Below are positions 11,401 to 19,729 of a DNA stretch of 64,000 bases, in pieces. The stretch is from Ancistrus triradiatus (Eukaryota > Chordata > Actinopteri > Siluriformes > Loricariidae). The notes under the pieces were generated by a model. It saw only the letters and a list, made by a program, of their open reading frames with translations, did no database searches and was not told where the DNA came from. The stretch covers positions 62,001-126,000 of the forward strand of contig JAJAGP010001495.1 of assembly GCA_025084515.1 (NCBI GenBank), read 5' to 3'. Every line of letters starts with the position of its first letter. Position 1 is the first letter of the stretch. The position numbers were made by a program, and so were the translations under genes.

Positions 11401-12784
11401 ATTCTTCCCTTAACACGGATCAGTCGTCCTGTCCCCTTTGCAGAAAAACAGCCCCAAAGCGTGAGGTTTTTGGGATGCAACTCGGCATTCTTCTTCCTCC
11501 AAACACGGCATGTTGAGTTTTTACCAAAAAGTTCTATTTTGGTTTCATCTGACCACATGATATTCTCCCAATCCTCTTCTGGATCATCCATATGCTCTCT
11601 GGCAAACTTCAGACGGGCCTGGACATGTACTGTCTTAAGCAGGTGGGCACGCCTGGCACTGCAGGATCTGAGTCCATCTCGGCATGGTGTGTTACTGATG
11701 GTAGCCTTTGTTACTTTGGTCCCAGCTCTCTGCAGGTCATTCATCAGGTCCCTCCGTGTAGTTCTGGGATTTTTGCGGGATGAGATCTTGCGTGGGGCCC
11801 CAGGTCGAGGGAGATTATCAACATTATTCTCACAATTGCTCCCACAGTTGATTTATTCACACCAACCTGCTTGCCTATTGTAGATTTACTTTTCCCAGCT
11901 TGGTGCAGGTCTACAATTTTTTTTTTCCTGGTGTCCTTCGACAGCTCTTTGGTCTCTTTTACACTTTACAATTAAAATCTTTAAAAATCCTACAATGTTA
12001 TTTTCTGGATTTTTTCTCATTTTGTCTCTCACAGTTGAAGTTTACCTATGATGAAAATTACAGACCTATCTCATCTTTCTAAGTAGGAGAACGTGCACAA
12101 TCATTGGCTGACTAAATACTTTTTATATTTATATATAAAAAGTATTGTATTTTTGTATTTTTTATACAAATCATATATATATATATATATATTGCTTTTT
12201 AATGAACAGAGATGAATTAACAGAATCCAGAAGAATCCATCCTTTCTCTTCTTTGTTCTCTCACACACTCTCTCTGTGGCCCATGCTCTCTTAGGTTCAC
12301 AGACTAGTCATAGTAGATGATCATGAGGTGGTGAAGGGCATTGTTTCCCTCTCTGATATCCTGCAGGCTCTAGTGCTCACCAGTGGAGACGATGGTAAGA
12401 CTGCCTAAGTGCATGCTTTACAGTGGCTCTTGATTCCATGCCTGTTGGCACAGTGTTTTTGATTCAGATATTTATTCATCAGGAACTGCTTAAGAAGAGA
12501 GAATGTATCTCCCCTTTGACTCGAAGGTGAGACAAGAAGAGAGGAGGCAATGGAATGCTGATGCTGAAAAATTGAACAGAACTCAGTCGATATACCAGCC
12601 ATGAAAAACAATCAGCAATGAATCATCAGGTCATAGCTTATGAACTGAAGGAAAATCACCAACACACATCAACTGATAGATAGCAGTGAATCCCAGATTA
12701 TTTTAGATATCTGATTTTAGATGCTTTTATGCTTAATTTACACAAATTGCCCCCTGTCTAGAGGGTACTGTGACCTGTGAATAA
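2308..12784 (+). CDS. prkag1: AMPK gamma-1 regulatory subunit, multi-exon (first exon not found)
   Basis: This is the adenine-nucleotide-sensing gamma subunit of AMP-activated protein kinase, a cytosolic/nuclear energy sensor. Coding exons with GT-AG borders and matching phases lie at 2308-2359, 2470-2570, 2706-2787, 5322-5380, 5527-5572, 5682-5736, 5850-5976, 9351-9516, 9638-9675, 9948-10094, 12295-12394 and 12762-12784. They sum to 996 nt, or 331 codons plus stop; human gamma-1 is 331 residues including its own first exon. Four CBS repeats can be followed. The nucleotide-contact motifs known from the family are all kept: NGVRAAPLWD, TDFINILH, KIHRLPVID, RVSALPVVD, SKFDVINLA, EVHRLVIVD and SLSDILQ. 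The sequence is much closer to gamma-1 than to gamma-2 or gamma-3, which carry long N-terminal extensions. No upstream ATG exon joining in phase 0 to 2308 was found. Introns hold Tc1-B, a hAT-like copy, Tc1-C, MITEs and a Tc1-A chimera, none of which disrupts an exon. Confidence 0.95.
3238..4564 (-). mobile_element. Tc1-B element, left end lost, in prkag1 intron
   Basis: The right end GTTCACAAACTTTCAAGCACCACTG followed by TA (4565-4566) is the Tc1-B terminus. Minus-strand fragments include QSPDLNPIEMFWKDLKRA and AKIPPSRCEGLI at 3238-3477 and the RKPLLSKKNIA motif at 3823-4029, interrupted by stops and deletions. The outer part of the left inverted repeat is missing; the left side begins inside the repeat at GTGAGTGGGAAAAGTATGTG. 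Confidence 0.85.
4737..5215. mobile_element. hAT-like non-autonomous element
   Basis: The ends read GGGGTTCATGATTC on the left and, inverted, AGGGGTGTTTCGAG on the right, like the AGGGGTGTAAC ends of fish hAT copies. It is flanked by AGTGAACACTG at 4726-4736 and 5216-5226; hAT insertions duplicate 8 bp, and the extra matching bases may be chance. The interior (AAGCTTTAGTCCCCTGCAATTAAA) is similar in inverted orientation to 49000-49160. No coding sequence is left. Confidence 0.5.
5179..5225. repeat. Hairpin and inverted repeat beside prkag1 exon 4 found here
   Basis: GACCCCTAGTG at 5179-5189 and CACTAGGGGTC at 5192-5202 form a perfect 11-bp palindrome with a 2-nt loop. The 16-bp AGTGTTCACTAGGGGT at 5186-5201 is also perfectly inverted at 5210-5225. 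The pair lies about 100 nt upstream of the exon that starts at 5322. Confidence 0.85.
6142..6345 (+). repeat. Dispersed fish repeat, LINE 3'-tail type
   Basis: AGTCAAGTCAAATTTATTTATACAGC, then CAAAGCAGCTTTACA, GGCAAGGAAAAACTTCCC and CCTTGAGAGGACCAAGACTCAAA are the hallmarks of a dispersed repeat known from many fish genomes, usually attributed to the 3' region of a non-LTR retroelement. The family is from memory of its pattern and not verified. Confidence 0.6.
6525..8130 (-). mobile_element. Tc1-C element, nearly full length, in prkag1 intron
   Basis: The ends CTGGTCCTTCTCAAAAAATTAGCATATTG and, inverted, CACAATATGCTAATTTTTTTTAGAAGGACCACAG define a 1.6-kb element with long (about 200-bp) terminal inverted repeats. 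It inserted in the large intron between exons 5850-5976 and 9351-9516. It carries a transposase on the minus strand (separate entry). The left flank is TA; the right flank merges into a GT microsatellite. Confidence 0.92.
6798..7791 (-). pseudogene. Tc1-C transposase with a few frameshifts
   Basis: The N-terminal part starts MGKTADLTAVQKA at 7791 and holds the helix-turn-helix (SERIGCSQSAVSRHL) and a basic GRKKCGRKR stretch. The frame then shifts near 7630-7660 and continues as a 294-codon open frame to a stop at 6798. The DD34E triad is intact: FSDESKF, FQHDLAPAH and NSPDLNPIENLWD. A short internal segment near 7130-7210 reads correctly in another frame (VGPLCFIKGRVNASSYQEILEHF), so two compensating shifts lie there. 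About 331 codons in all, the usual family length. Damage is light compared with the other Tc1 copies, so it is a relatively recent insertion. Confidence 0.9.
8131..8466. repeat. Compound GT / AT / CT microsatellite
   Basis: (GT)n runs at about 8131-8200, AT-rich repeats at 8215-8310, CT runs at 8360-8397, and an uninterrupted (TA)n of over 30 units at about 8399-8465. It separates the Tc1-C end from a MITE copy. Confidence 0.95.
8467..8870 (+). mobile_element. TACAGGTA-type MITE, left end lost
   Basis: This is similar over about 400 bp to 37555-37963, sharing ATCTCATGTAATTTATTGAATAATG, TTCAGAGTA-GGTTTCTGCTGAATGTATATT and TGGATTTCCATCAT, and it ends in the same ACCTGTA terminus. The expected TACAGGTAGTCCC left end is absent; the (TA)n tract takes its place. 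Confidence 0.7.
9700..9731 (+). repeat. SINE tail fragment
   Basis: GTTTGCCAAATGCTGTAAATGTAAAG matches only the last part of the SINE seen elsewhere in the window. It lies 25 bp after the 38-nt prkag1 exon at 9638-9675. Confidence 0.35.
10222..12124. mobile_element. Tc1-A inverted chimera in last prkag1 intron
   Basis: The left terminus CAGTGGGGCAAAAAAGTATTTAGTC follows a TA; the right terminus is the inverted, eroded GGCTGACTAAATACTTTTT. Bases 10222-11316 are plus-oriented with the transposase N-terminal region (NKSTVGAIVRKWK, KNPRTTRRDLMNDLQRA) joined to the C-terminal region (MERGWVFQHDNDPKHTA, SQSPDLNPIENLWRE), and the middle is missing. Bases 11317-12124 are minus-oriented and hold the N-terminal and middle regions (EEDWENIMWSDETKIELF, WGCFSAKGTGRLI) without a C-terminus. 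Both halves break at the same place in the protein, near SVRALN/SVRTLK. Confidence 0.88.
12762..12784 (+). CDS. prkag1: prkag1 last coding exon (predicted)
   Basis: The exon ending at 12394 stops in phase 1 before GTAAGA. At 12762 a pyrimidine-rich CCCCCTGTCTAG acceptor precedes a 23-nt stretch that completes a GAG codon, adds GTVTCE and stops with TAA at 12782-12784. The resulting tail (TSGDDEGTVTCE) resembles the short acidic end of gamma-1 proteins. The alternative is to read through the donor, giving a GKTA ending and a TAA at 12406-12408. I favour splicing because the donor is good and the phase fits, but no transcript was seen. Confidence 0.6.
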
Positions 12785-14042
12785 ATGTGAAGATGAACAG
12801 AGCAATATTCAGACAGCAAATCAGGGTGATGGATCACACACCAAGATCCTTAATCCTGCAGAACCAGAAGAAGCTGCAACCACACTAAATGCTGCAGCTT
12901 CCCGGTACTTAAATGAGTATTAATTTGTTATTTACTTAGACAGTGTAGGAGAGAAAGTGGCAGGTGATGAAAATGATGACCCACAGACAATCTTTTACCT
13001 TCATATTTCATGGATAAGTCTCAACATGTGATTGAATGTATAGAAACGGAATTGGTTTTAAGAAACCACAGTTGATATCCTGTCAAGAGTTTTTATGGGC
13101 CACTGTCATTTCATCCATAATGTGGGATGTCACCATTCATGATTATTGGCTCTTAACAGTAGCAATACAAGTAGAAAACTAGAAGATATCTAAACTCCAA
13201 CATCTGGGGTTATATAATGCAAAATGTAAGAGAACTGTACCTTTCATAGATTCCTACTTCTGAATTGTGCGAGACCTGATACACTTGTTACTATCAGGTG
13301 TACTAGTATTATGAACTTTTTGGACTATTTTGGGAACAGTGCATCCGAGACTGGAACGCAGTCATCATCACATTAATTCCTTCTTGCCCTGAGCACTACA
13401 CTGGCCTCAAATCCAGATTATGAGGATAAACAATATAAAAAGATGGATGTTGTGTTTTTTAGTATGTTTTTAATGTAAGTTTTTGTGTAATTGAGTTGTT
13501 TTTAGTGTTTTATTGGATTTTCATCAATTTCATAGCAGCCTGTTGAGTCAATTGTAGGTATGAATTGGGAAAGTTAGCACACAATGCTATTTCAGTTAAG
13601 GACTACCGGATAACGTGAGTTTCCTTTTTGGTTTAAACCAGTTGTAACTGCTTTGGCTGAAGTTCAGTGTTGTGGAAAAGACTTGATCAGCTTGCTTGAT
13701 TTGATTCCCATTAGACCAAGTTTATTTAAGTTTCATAGGGCAGGAAATGTTGGCTGCTTTAACACAGTTGTTTTCATGAGAAATGCCCATCATATTTTTG
13801 GAGACCATCAAAGCCAGGGGGCATTAAGAACAGTATCACTGGTGCTGAACGTAGGGGATGGAATAGTTGCAGCTCTTCTGAGTTATATATAATAGTCCAA
13901 CGTTGCCAAGGAAATCGGCCGCAATTCCGTTGTATTACCACGTGTTTGAATATTTAATTCATGAAATATGTACACAGACGTGTGTGTAAATATGTCCGTT
14001 TTATATTCCTCATGTCAATTTATAATGCACGAGTGGAATAAA
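12785..14042 (+). other. prkag1: Probable prkag1 3' UTR with poly(A) signal
   Basis: About 1.25 kb downstream of the predicted stop is free of recognisable transposons, unlike its surroundings. An AATAAA hexamer lies at 14037-14042, followed by a GT-rich tract (GT)n at about 14115-14143 that could act as a downstream element. This is inferred from composition and position only. An apparent 79-codon frame at 13653-13892 has no recognisable features. Confidence 0.45.
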
Positions 14043-14112
14043 TTTGATCTTGTATCTAACTTGGATGCTGTCATTTTGGTATTTGTGAATTTCTTCTGCC
14101 ACATATAAAGGT

Positions 14113-14114
<2 letters not shown>

Positions 14115-14143
<29 letters not shown>
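14115..14143 (+). repeat. (GT)n microsatellite
   Basis: An uninterrupted GT run downstream of the putative prkag1 poly(A) signal. Confidence 0.95.
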
Positions 14144-14147
<4 letters not shown>

Positions 14148-14465
14148 CATTAGGCATTTTAAGGTATGCCTTTCGAGGGTAAAAAAAAGAAAAGACATTT
14201 ACTGTAGTCTGCTTCTAGTGTCTCATAGTATTCAGTGAGCCGAAACAAATCCGGTAACTTTGAATTTAGTACCGATACAAAAAATATACTTTGTCAATGC
14301 CTTACAATAAGAAATATGAATTAACAAACTTTATTTAACAACAGAAGTATTCATAGTCTACTTGTAGTTTGTGCTGCTTCCTTGAGGTAACAGATGGTGA
14401 AGCAAATGGATTTCACCAAGAATCAACTATAGATGGGCGATATGACAGATCTTTTCAATCAGATA

Positions 14466-14849
14466 CAGTGGGGCAAAAAAGTATTTAGTCAGTCACTGAT
14501 TGTGCAAGTTCTCCTATTTAGAAAGATGAGAGAGGTCTGTAATATTCATCATAGGTACACCAACTATGAGAGACAAAATGAGAAAAAAATCCAGGAAATC
14601 ACATTGTAGGATTTTTAAATAATTTAATTATAAATCATGGTGGAAAATAAGTATTTGGTCATCCACAAACAAGATACTTTAAAATTAAATTATTTAAAAA
14701 TCCTACAATGTGATTTCCTGGATTTTACTTCTCATTTTGTCTCTCATAGTTTAAGTGTACCTATGATTAAAATGACAGACCTCTCTCTTCTTTGTAAGTA
14801 GGAGAACTTGCACAATCAGTGGCTGACTAAATACTTTTTTGCCCCACTG
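14466..14849. mobile_element. Tc1-A derived MITE (two ends only)
   Basis: 384 bp with CAGTGGGGCAAAAAAG at the left, the inverted CTTTTTTGCCCCACTG at the right, and TA on both sides. The two halves are inverted copies of the Tc1-A terminal region, and no transposase remains. It can fold along its whole length. Confidence 0.9.
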
Positions 14850-14851
14850 TA

Positions 14852-16111
14852 GATTCTGATACTTTTGTCCTAATTGTGCCAAATGAATTAGTTTCTAAGG
14901 ACTTAAACAAGTAGAGGTCTTATGAAAAGAGTTAACATAAAGTCAGTCTGATGTCACCCATACTCCTTACAAAATATATTTTTTAAACAAATGATATTAT
15001 GTGTGTTTTCATATTCAATATGGATATAAAATGAATGGTCTAATTAGTAAGCACCTTATAGAGCTATACTTACACTAGGGCTAATGCTTTGCCTCATACT
15101 CTATCCAGACCTGTAAAGCTTATCTAGTGTTCGTGCAGAGGGTATGACCCAATCAGTAACCAGGTACATTGTCTCACTAATAATCCATGTCTTAATGACA
15201 GTTTATTCTACTGTATTCAGTTATTTATATAATGAAATCACAAAAATCCCTCCATAATATCCAGGTACCAGTGTAATGTTAGGTTGCTTTAATCACTTGA
15301 ACAAAATGTAGGAACTGTATTTTGTGCGGAAAATTGGTGGTTTTTGAAGTGCCTAGTACAAGCTCTGGTTAGCCAACAGTAAGCTTGCTAGCTACAGTTT
15401 ATTCTACTAGATATTACGGATGCACCGAAATTATTCGGCCGAAAATGGCAAAAAAAAGCACTGTTGGTGTTTGCCTGAATAAGAATAAATGAAAAGACAT
15501 AATTTATACGGAACAATGACGTTTTAATGACGCGTTCAAATCACACCGGCATGGAGTGAGGTGCTCTTTGTAAATGCAGCAAACATGTCAGCAGTATGGA
15601 AGCAGCGTTCTGCAGTGCGAGCGTTTTGTTCTCGTTTGCTAAATGACTTCATGTAAATGTTAATTTGCATCCTGTTTTTTTAAAGAAATTAGTGTGCCAT
15701 TGCTGTTACCTAGCGTGTATAGGGTCTGCCTCAATACCTACTGAGTGCCCTTGCTGCCTACTTCCCATGTAGGGTGCTCTCTGTGAGAGCTTTCTAACCA
15801 ACAGTGGAACTCTAAGACCAGGTAATGAGACAGTATATCTGGTTACTGCATAGTTGCACATCACAGTGAAATGGTACCGCAGGCATTCTTCTACTCTATA
15901 GAGTCAGTGTTTGAAAGACAACAGACACCCCCCTAGCTCTTTCATTAGGTATACCTTGCTAGTGCCCAGCTAGAAGACATTTTGCCTTCAGAATTGCCTA
16001 CATTTTTGTGGCATAGATTCAAACAAAGGTGCTGGAAACAATCCTAAGAGATAGAATTTTGGTGTTCATCCTGACCTATACCTAATATCACATGCAATTT
16101 TTTAGTTGATG
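14852..16111. other. Intergenic, mostly unrecognised
   Basis: GGATGCACCGAAATTATTCGGCC at about 15419 looks like the end of a hAT (Charlie-like) element, and the next 100 bp are compatible with it. The rest shows no gene or repeat that I recognise. Confidence 0.35.
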
Positions 16112-16657
16112 AAGTTATTGCTGCACAAGGGGACCCAGGAAAAAATGTACTGTGAATTTTCATATTACAACTATGAATTGCTTGACAGTTTTAATGTGAA
16201 CTTTCACAGTTTGACCATGAAGCTCAGTTCTACTATGAAGTTTTGATGATGATTTGACCACTTCATGGTTCTACTGTGAAATTTCATAGTACAACTGTAA
16301 ACTTGGTGACCTATGAACGGACCATGAATTATTTCACAGTTGTACTATGAATTTTGGTGGTAATTTGGCCACTTCATGGTTCTACTGTCAAATTTCACAG
16401 TATATTTTTTCCTGGACAATCACACCAGATACTGAAAGCGAAGGTTCACATACTCGTGCCACACAAAGATATGTAATACTGGATCATTTTCCTCACTAAA
16501 TAAATGACAAAGTATAATATTTATAATATTTCTGTTGAAATGGGTTCTCGAAAGTTACTTTCAGGAGTTGTGGTCTAAATCAGACGATGATTTACAGTAA
16601 TATTTAAGTAGAAATCTAGAAAGTTGTAAAATCGTCACAAACTTTCAAGCACCACTG
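16112..16657 (+). mobile_element. Tc1-B 3' fragment with a nested MITE
   Basis: GTTATTGCTGCACAAGGGGAC at the left and ATCACACCAGATACTGAAAGC... to AACTTTCAAGCACCACTG-TA at the right are adjacent pieces of the Tc1-B 3' end, including its inverted repeat. They are separated by a 281-bp insertion at 16135-16415. Everything 5' of the last transposase codons is gone. Confidence 0.8.
16135..16415. mobile_element. MITE with CCAGGAAAAAAT ends
   Basis: The ends CCAGGAAAAAATGTACTGTGAA and, inverted, CCAGGAAAAAATATACTGTGAA differ at one base in 22. The interior repeats short motifs (TACTGTGAA-TTTCA, ACTTCATGGTTCTACTGT) in both orientations. I do not recognise a named family. Confidence 0.75.
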
Positions 16658-17049
16658 TAGGTGAAGGTCATCATATTCAGGAGAATAGTAAAAGTGCTGA
16701 AACCAAATGTTCAATGTTAAGCCCATGCGAGAATAGATGGGAGTAAACTTTCAATCCTTGGTCAGACTGGACATACTTGGGGAGCCCAACTGTAGAACTT
16801 CAGGAGAGCTTTATTGACTATCTTAGTTTTGAGTATACATTATGGAATTGCCTCTAGAAATTGAATGGCTGTACACATTAAGGTTACCAGAAAGCGGTTC
16901 CTGAGCGAGTCTTGGTCAAAGCAAAAGACCAAGGCAGTCCATCCACCCGTCCACCCACCAATAAAATGAGGTCACAGGAAACCGATGTCAGCAACCTCCA
17001 ATGACCTCCACTCACATGACATGCCCACAGGGACAGAAATATATGGAAA

Positions 17050-18770
17050 TACAGCAACACGAATAATCCACAGAACAGGTTGGTAATGTGTATAAGAGCA
17101 GAGGCAGGAGGACTATGTTCTATGCAGGAGATGCAACCTTAAAGAGACAGACAGAGATATTTTAAGGTAGTGGCAGGGGAGAGTGTAGTTAGACAACACT
17201 GGATGGTGGTCTGGAAGAGGACTATGGAGGCAAAGAGGAGTAAAAGAGATAGAGGGCCAAAGATCAAATGGTGAAAGCTGAAAGACTCTATGGTGGTGAA
17301 GAGGCACCTAACAACTGGATAGATACTGCAGAAGTTGCGAGGAAGGTAGTTCGTGTAACGTTACATTTACATTTATGTCATTTAGCAGACGCCCTTTTCC
17401 AGAGCGACTTACAATTGATACAATCTGACAATCCAATGTGGGTTAAGGTCCTTGCTCAAGAACCCAACAATGGCATTTGGTGGGATTTGAACCCTGGACC
17501 TTCTGGTACATAGTCCAGTACTTTAACTGCTAGGCCACCACAGTCCCCATCTCAACACGGAAGGAAGACCATAAGACCTGGTAGTAGAATTAGGAAGTAC
17601 AGGAAAGTGTAAAGAGGAAAAGGTTAGTGAAAAACAACTTTGGGATAGCCAAAGAGATAGATAAGGAAATGTATATGACTGCTGTATAAGAATCTGGACA
17701 GTAAGAAAGAAAAAAAGTATTTGTATCAATTGGCTAAACAGAGGGACTGAGCTGGGAAGGATGTAGTACAACAGGTTAGGCTAATAAATGATGCAAATAG
17801 AAAAGTGCTGACAAGCGAGTAGTGTGTGTTGAGAATGTGGAAAGAGTATTTTGAGGTGTAATGAATGAAGAGAATGATAGAGAGGGAGATGGTTATATGA
17901 CATGGAGATGGTGAACCACGAAGTGCGTCAGATTTAGTAAGAGTGGATAGGTGGCATGGAGATGTTTACAGTGGCAGTGGAGTTAACCAGATTTGTTTAA
18001 CAAATTCTTGGAATGCCTGAGGAGGAGAATGAGCATGAAGTTCACAGGATGAAGTTATGACAACGGTGTGGCAGTGGTGAATTGTACGCTAGTGTACAAG
18101 AGTGACTGACAGTGCGGCTTTAAGGCCACTGCTCACTGCGTCTCTTTGTTTATGTGCTAGTTTAGAGACCTTGCCGTCACCATTGGGTATTGGCCAGAAT
18201 ACACAGCTCGACCATTCAAGTTGTATTTTGTTATATCAAATTAGATATTTATATAATTTTTTATATAAATGAGTACCTGTCAATGTAGGTGGATAGGTGT
18301 GTAGGTTGGAACATGTGGTTACTGACAAATTAAATATATATAGCAAAATGAATGAATAATAATTTTGATGTAGATATACAAACAAAAATTAGTTATTAAC
18401 ATGTATAAATGATGCACTGATTTGCAGTGTACCTCTAAATGCAATATTCTGCAACATCATTCACCTACATCTTGTAGGAGCAAAGTTATGCATGAATGAG
18501 TAGGTGGAATGCCATGGTTGCAAGGCCTAGAGGTGGTGAAGAAGCCGGAGTTTAAATACTTGGGATCGAGTGTTCAAAGTAATGGAGAGTATTGATTTGC
18601 AGTAAGCTCTATGGGTTTCTGCAAGAGTGAAAGTATATGTAAAAAGCTGCGATTTCCCTTAGGAGTGGACAGAATAAAAAATATTATTATATTAGAGGGA
18701 CATAGGATGGTTTGAAGACAAAGTTAGGGAGGGTAGATTGAGATGTTTTGGTTCTTTGGGTCAGAGGGGG
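17050..18770 (+). mobile_element. RTE-type LINE relic with a SINE inside
   Basis: Translated pieces in order match RTE-clade LINEs of fish: GGEEAPNNWIDTAEVARKVVRV at the end of the endonuclease region, then (after the SINE) KEDHKTWW and QESVKRKR, then AGKDVQQVRLI-DAN and WKEYFEV near 17755-17860, then KPEFKYLGSSVQSNGEY at 18535-18595 and a degraded C-terminal part to 18770. Stops, shifts and large deletions (much of the reverse transcriptase) show it is long dead. Confidence 0.75.
17361..17547 (-). mobile_element. tRNA-derived SINE (copy 2), inside the RTE relic
   Basis: In reverse: the TTTACATTTA tail, TTTAGCAGACGCCCTT, a B-box (GGGATTTGAACCC) and an A-box region (CTAGGCCACCACAGTC). It interrupts the RTE coding region, so it is younger than that element. 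Confidence 0.85.
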
Positions 18771-18786
18771 GGTGTGTAATCAGGAA

Positions 18787-19727
18787 AAGTTTTAAAGTTT
18801 GTGAACCCTTTAAAATTTTGTATATTTCTGCAAAAATATGACCTAAAACATCATCAGATTTTCACACAAGTTCTAACAGTAGATAAAGAGAACCCAATTA
18901 AACAAATGAGACAAAAAATATTATACTTTAAGTGAACCTTTGCTTTCAGTATCTGGTGTAACAAGTAGCAATGTTCTTTTTGGAGAGCAGTGGTTTTCTC
19001 CTTGCAACCCTGCTATGCACACCATTGTTGTTCAGTGTTCTCCTGATCGTGGCCTCATGAACATTAACATTAGCCAATGTGAGAGAGGCCTTCAGTTGCT
19101 TAGAAGTTACCCTGGGGGCCTTTGTGACCTCGCCAACTATTACACGCCTTGCTCTTGGAGTGATCTTTGTTGGTTGACCACTCCTGGGGAGGGTAACAAT
19201 GTGCTGAATTTTCCTACATTTGTACACAATCTGTCTGGAACTGTTGGCTTGGTGGAGTCCAAAACTCTTTAGAGATGGTTTTGTAACCTTTCCAGCCTGA
19301 TGAGCATCAACAACTCTTTCTGAGGTCCCCACAAAGCTTCTTTTGTTCGTGGCATGATACCTTCCACAAACATGTGTGTGAAGAGGGAGACTTTGATAGA
19401 TCCCTGTTCTTTTAAAATAAACAGGTGGCCAACTCCCACACCTGAAATTGTCCATCCTATTGATTAAAACAAAAACACCTTATTCGAATTTTCACCTTCA
19501 AATTAACTGCTAATTCCCTATAGGTTCCATATTTTTGCCCCGTCAACTAATATGTTACTATTAGATCATTTTTCCCAATAAATACATGAACAAGTTATAA
19601 TTTTTTATCTAATTTGTTTAACTGGGTTCCTTCTCGATCTAGCTTTTAGGACCTGTGGTGAAAATCTGTGTCCGTCTTAGGTCAGAAATATGAAAATTCT
19701 AAGGGTCACAACTTTCAAGCCCACCTG
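18787..19727 (-). mobile_element. Tc1-B element with internal deletion
   Basis: The terminal repeats AAAGTTTGTGAACCCTTT (left) and CACAACTTTCAAGCCCACCTG (right) enclose only the N-terminal DNA-binding half of the transposase on the minus strand (RVVDAHQAGK, IVTLPRSGQPTKITPRARRVIVG, RKPLLSKKNIA). The catalytic two thirds are deleted. Confidence 0.85.
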
Positions 19728-19729
19728 TA

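Noticed and set aside
13653..13892. 79-codon frame downstream of prkag1
   Set aside because: In the presumed 3' UTR, no domain, no splice context.
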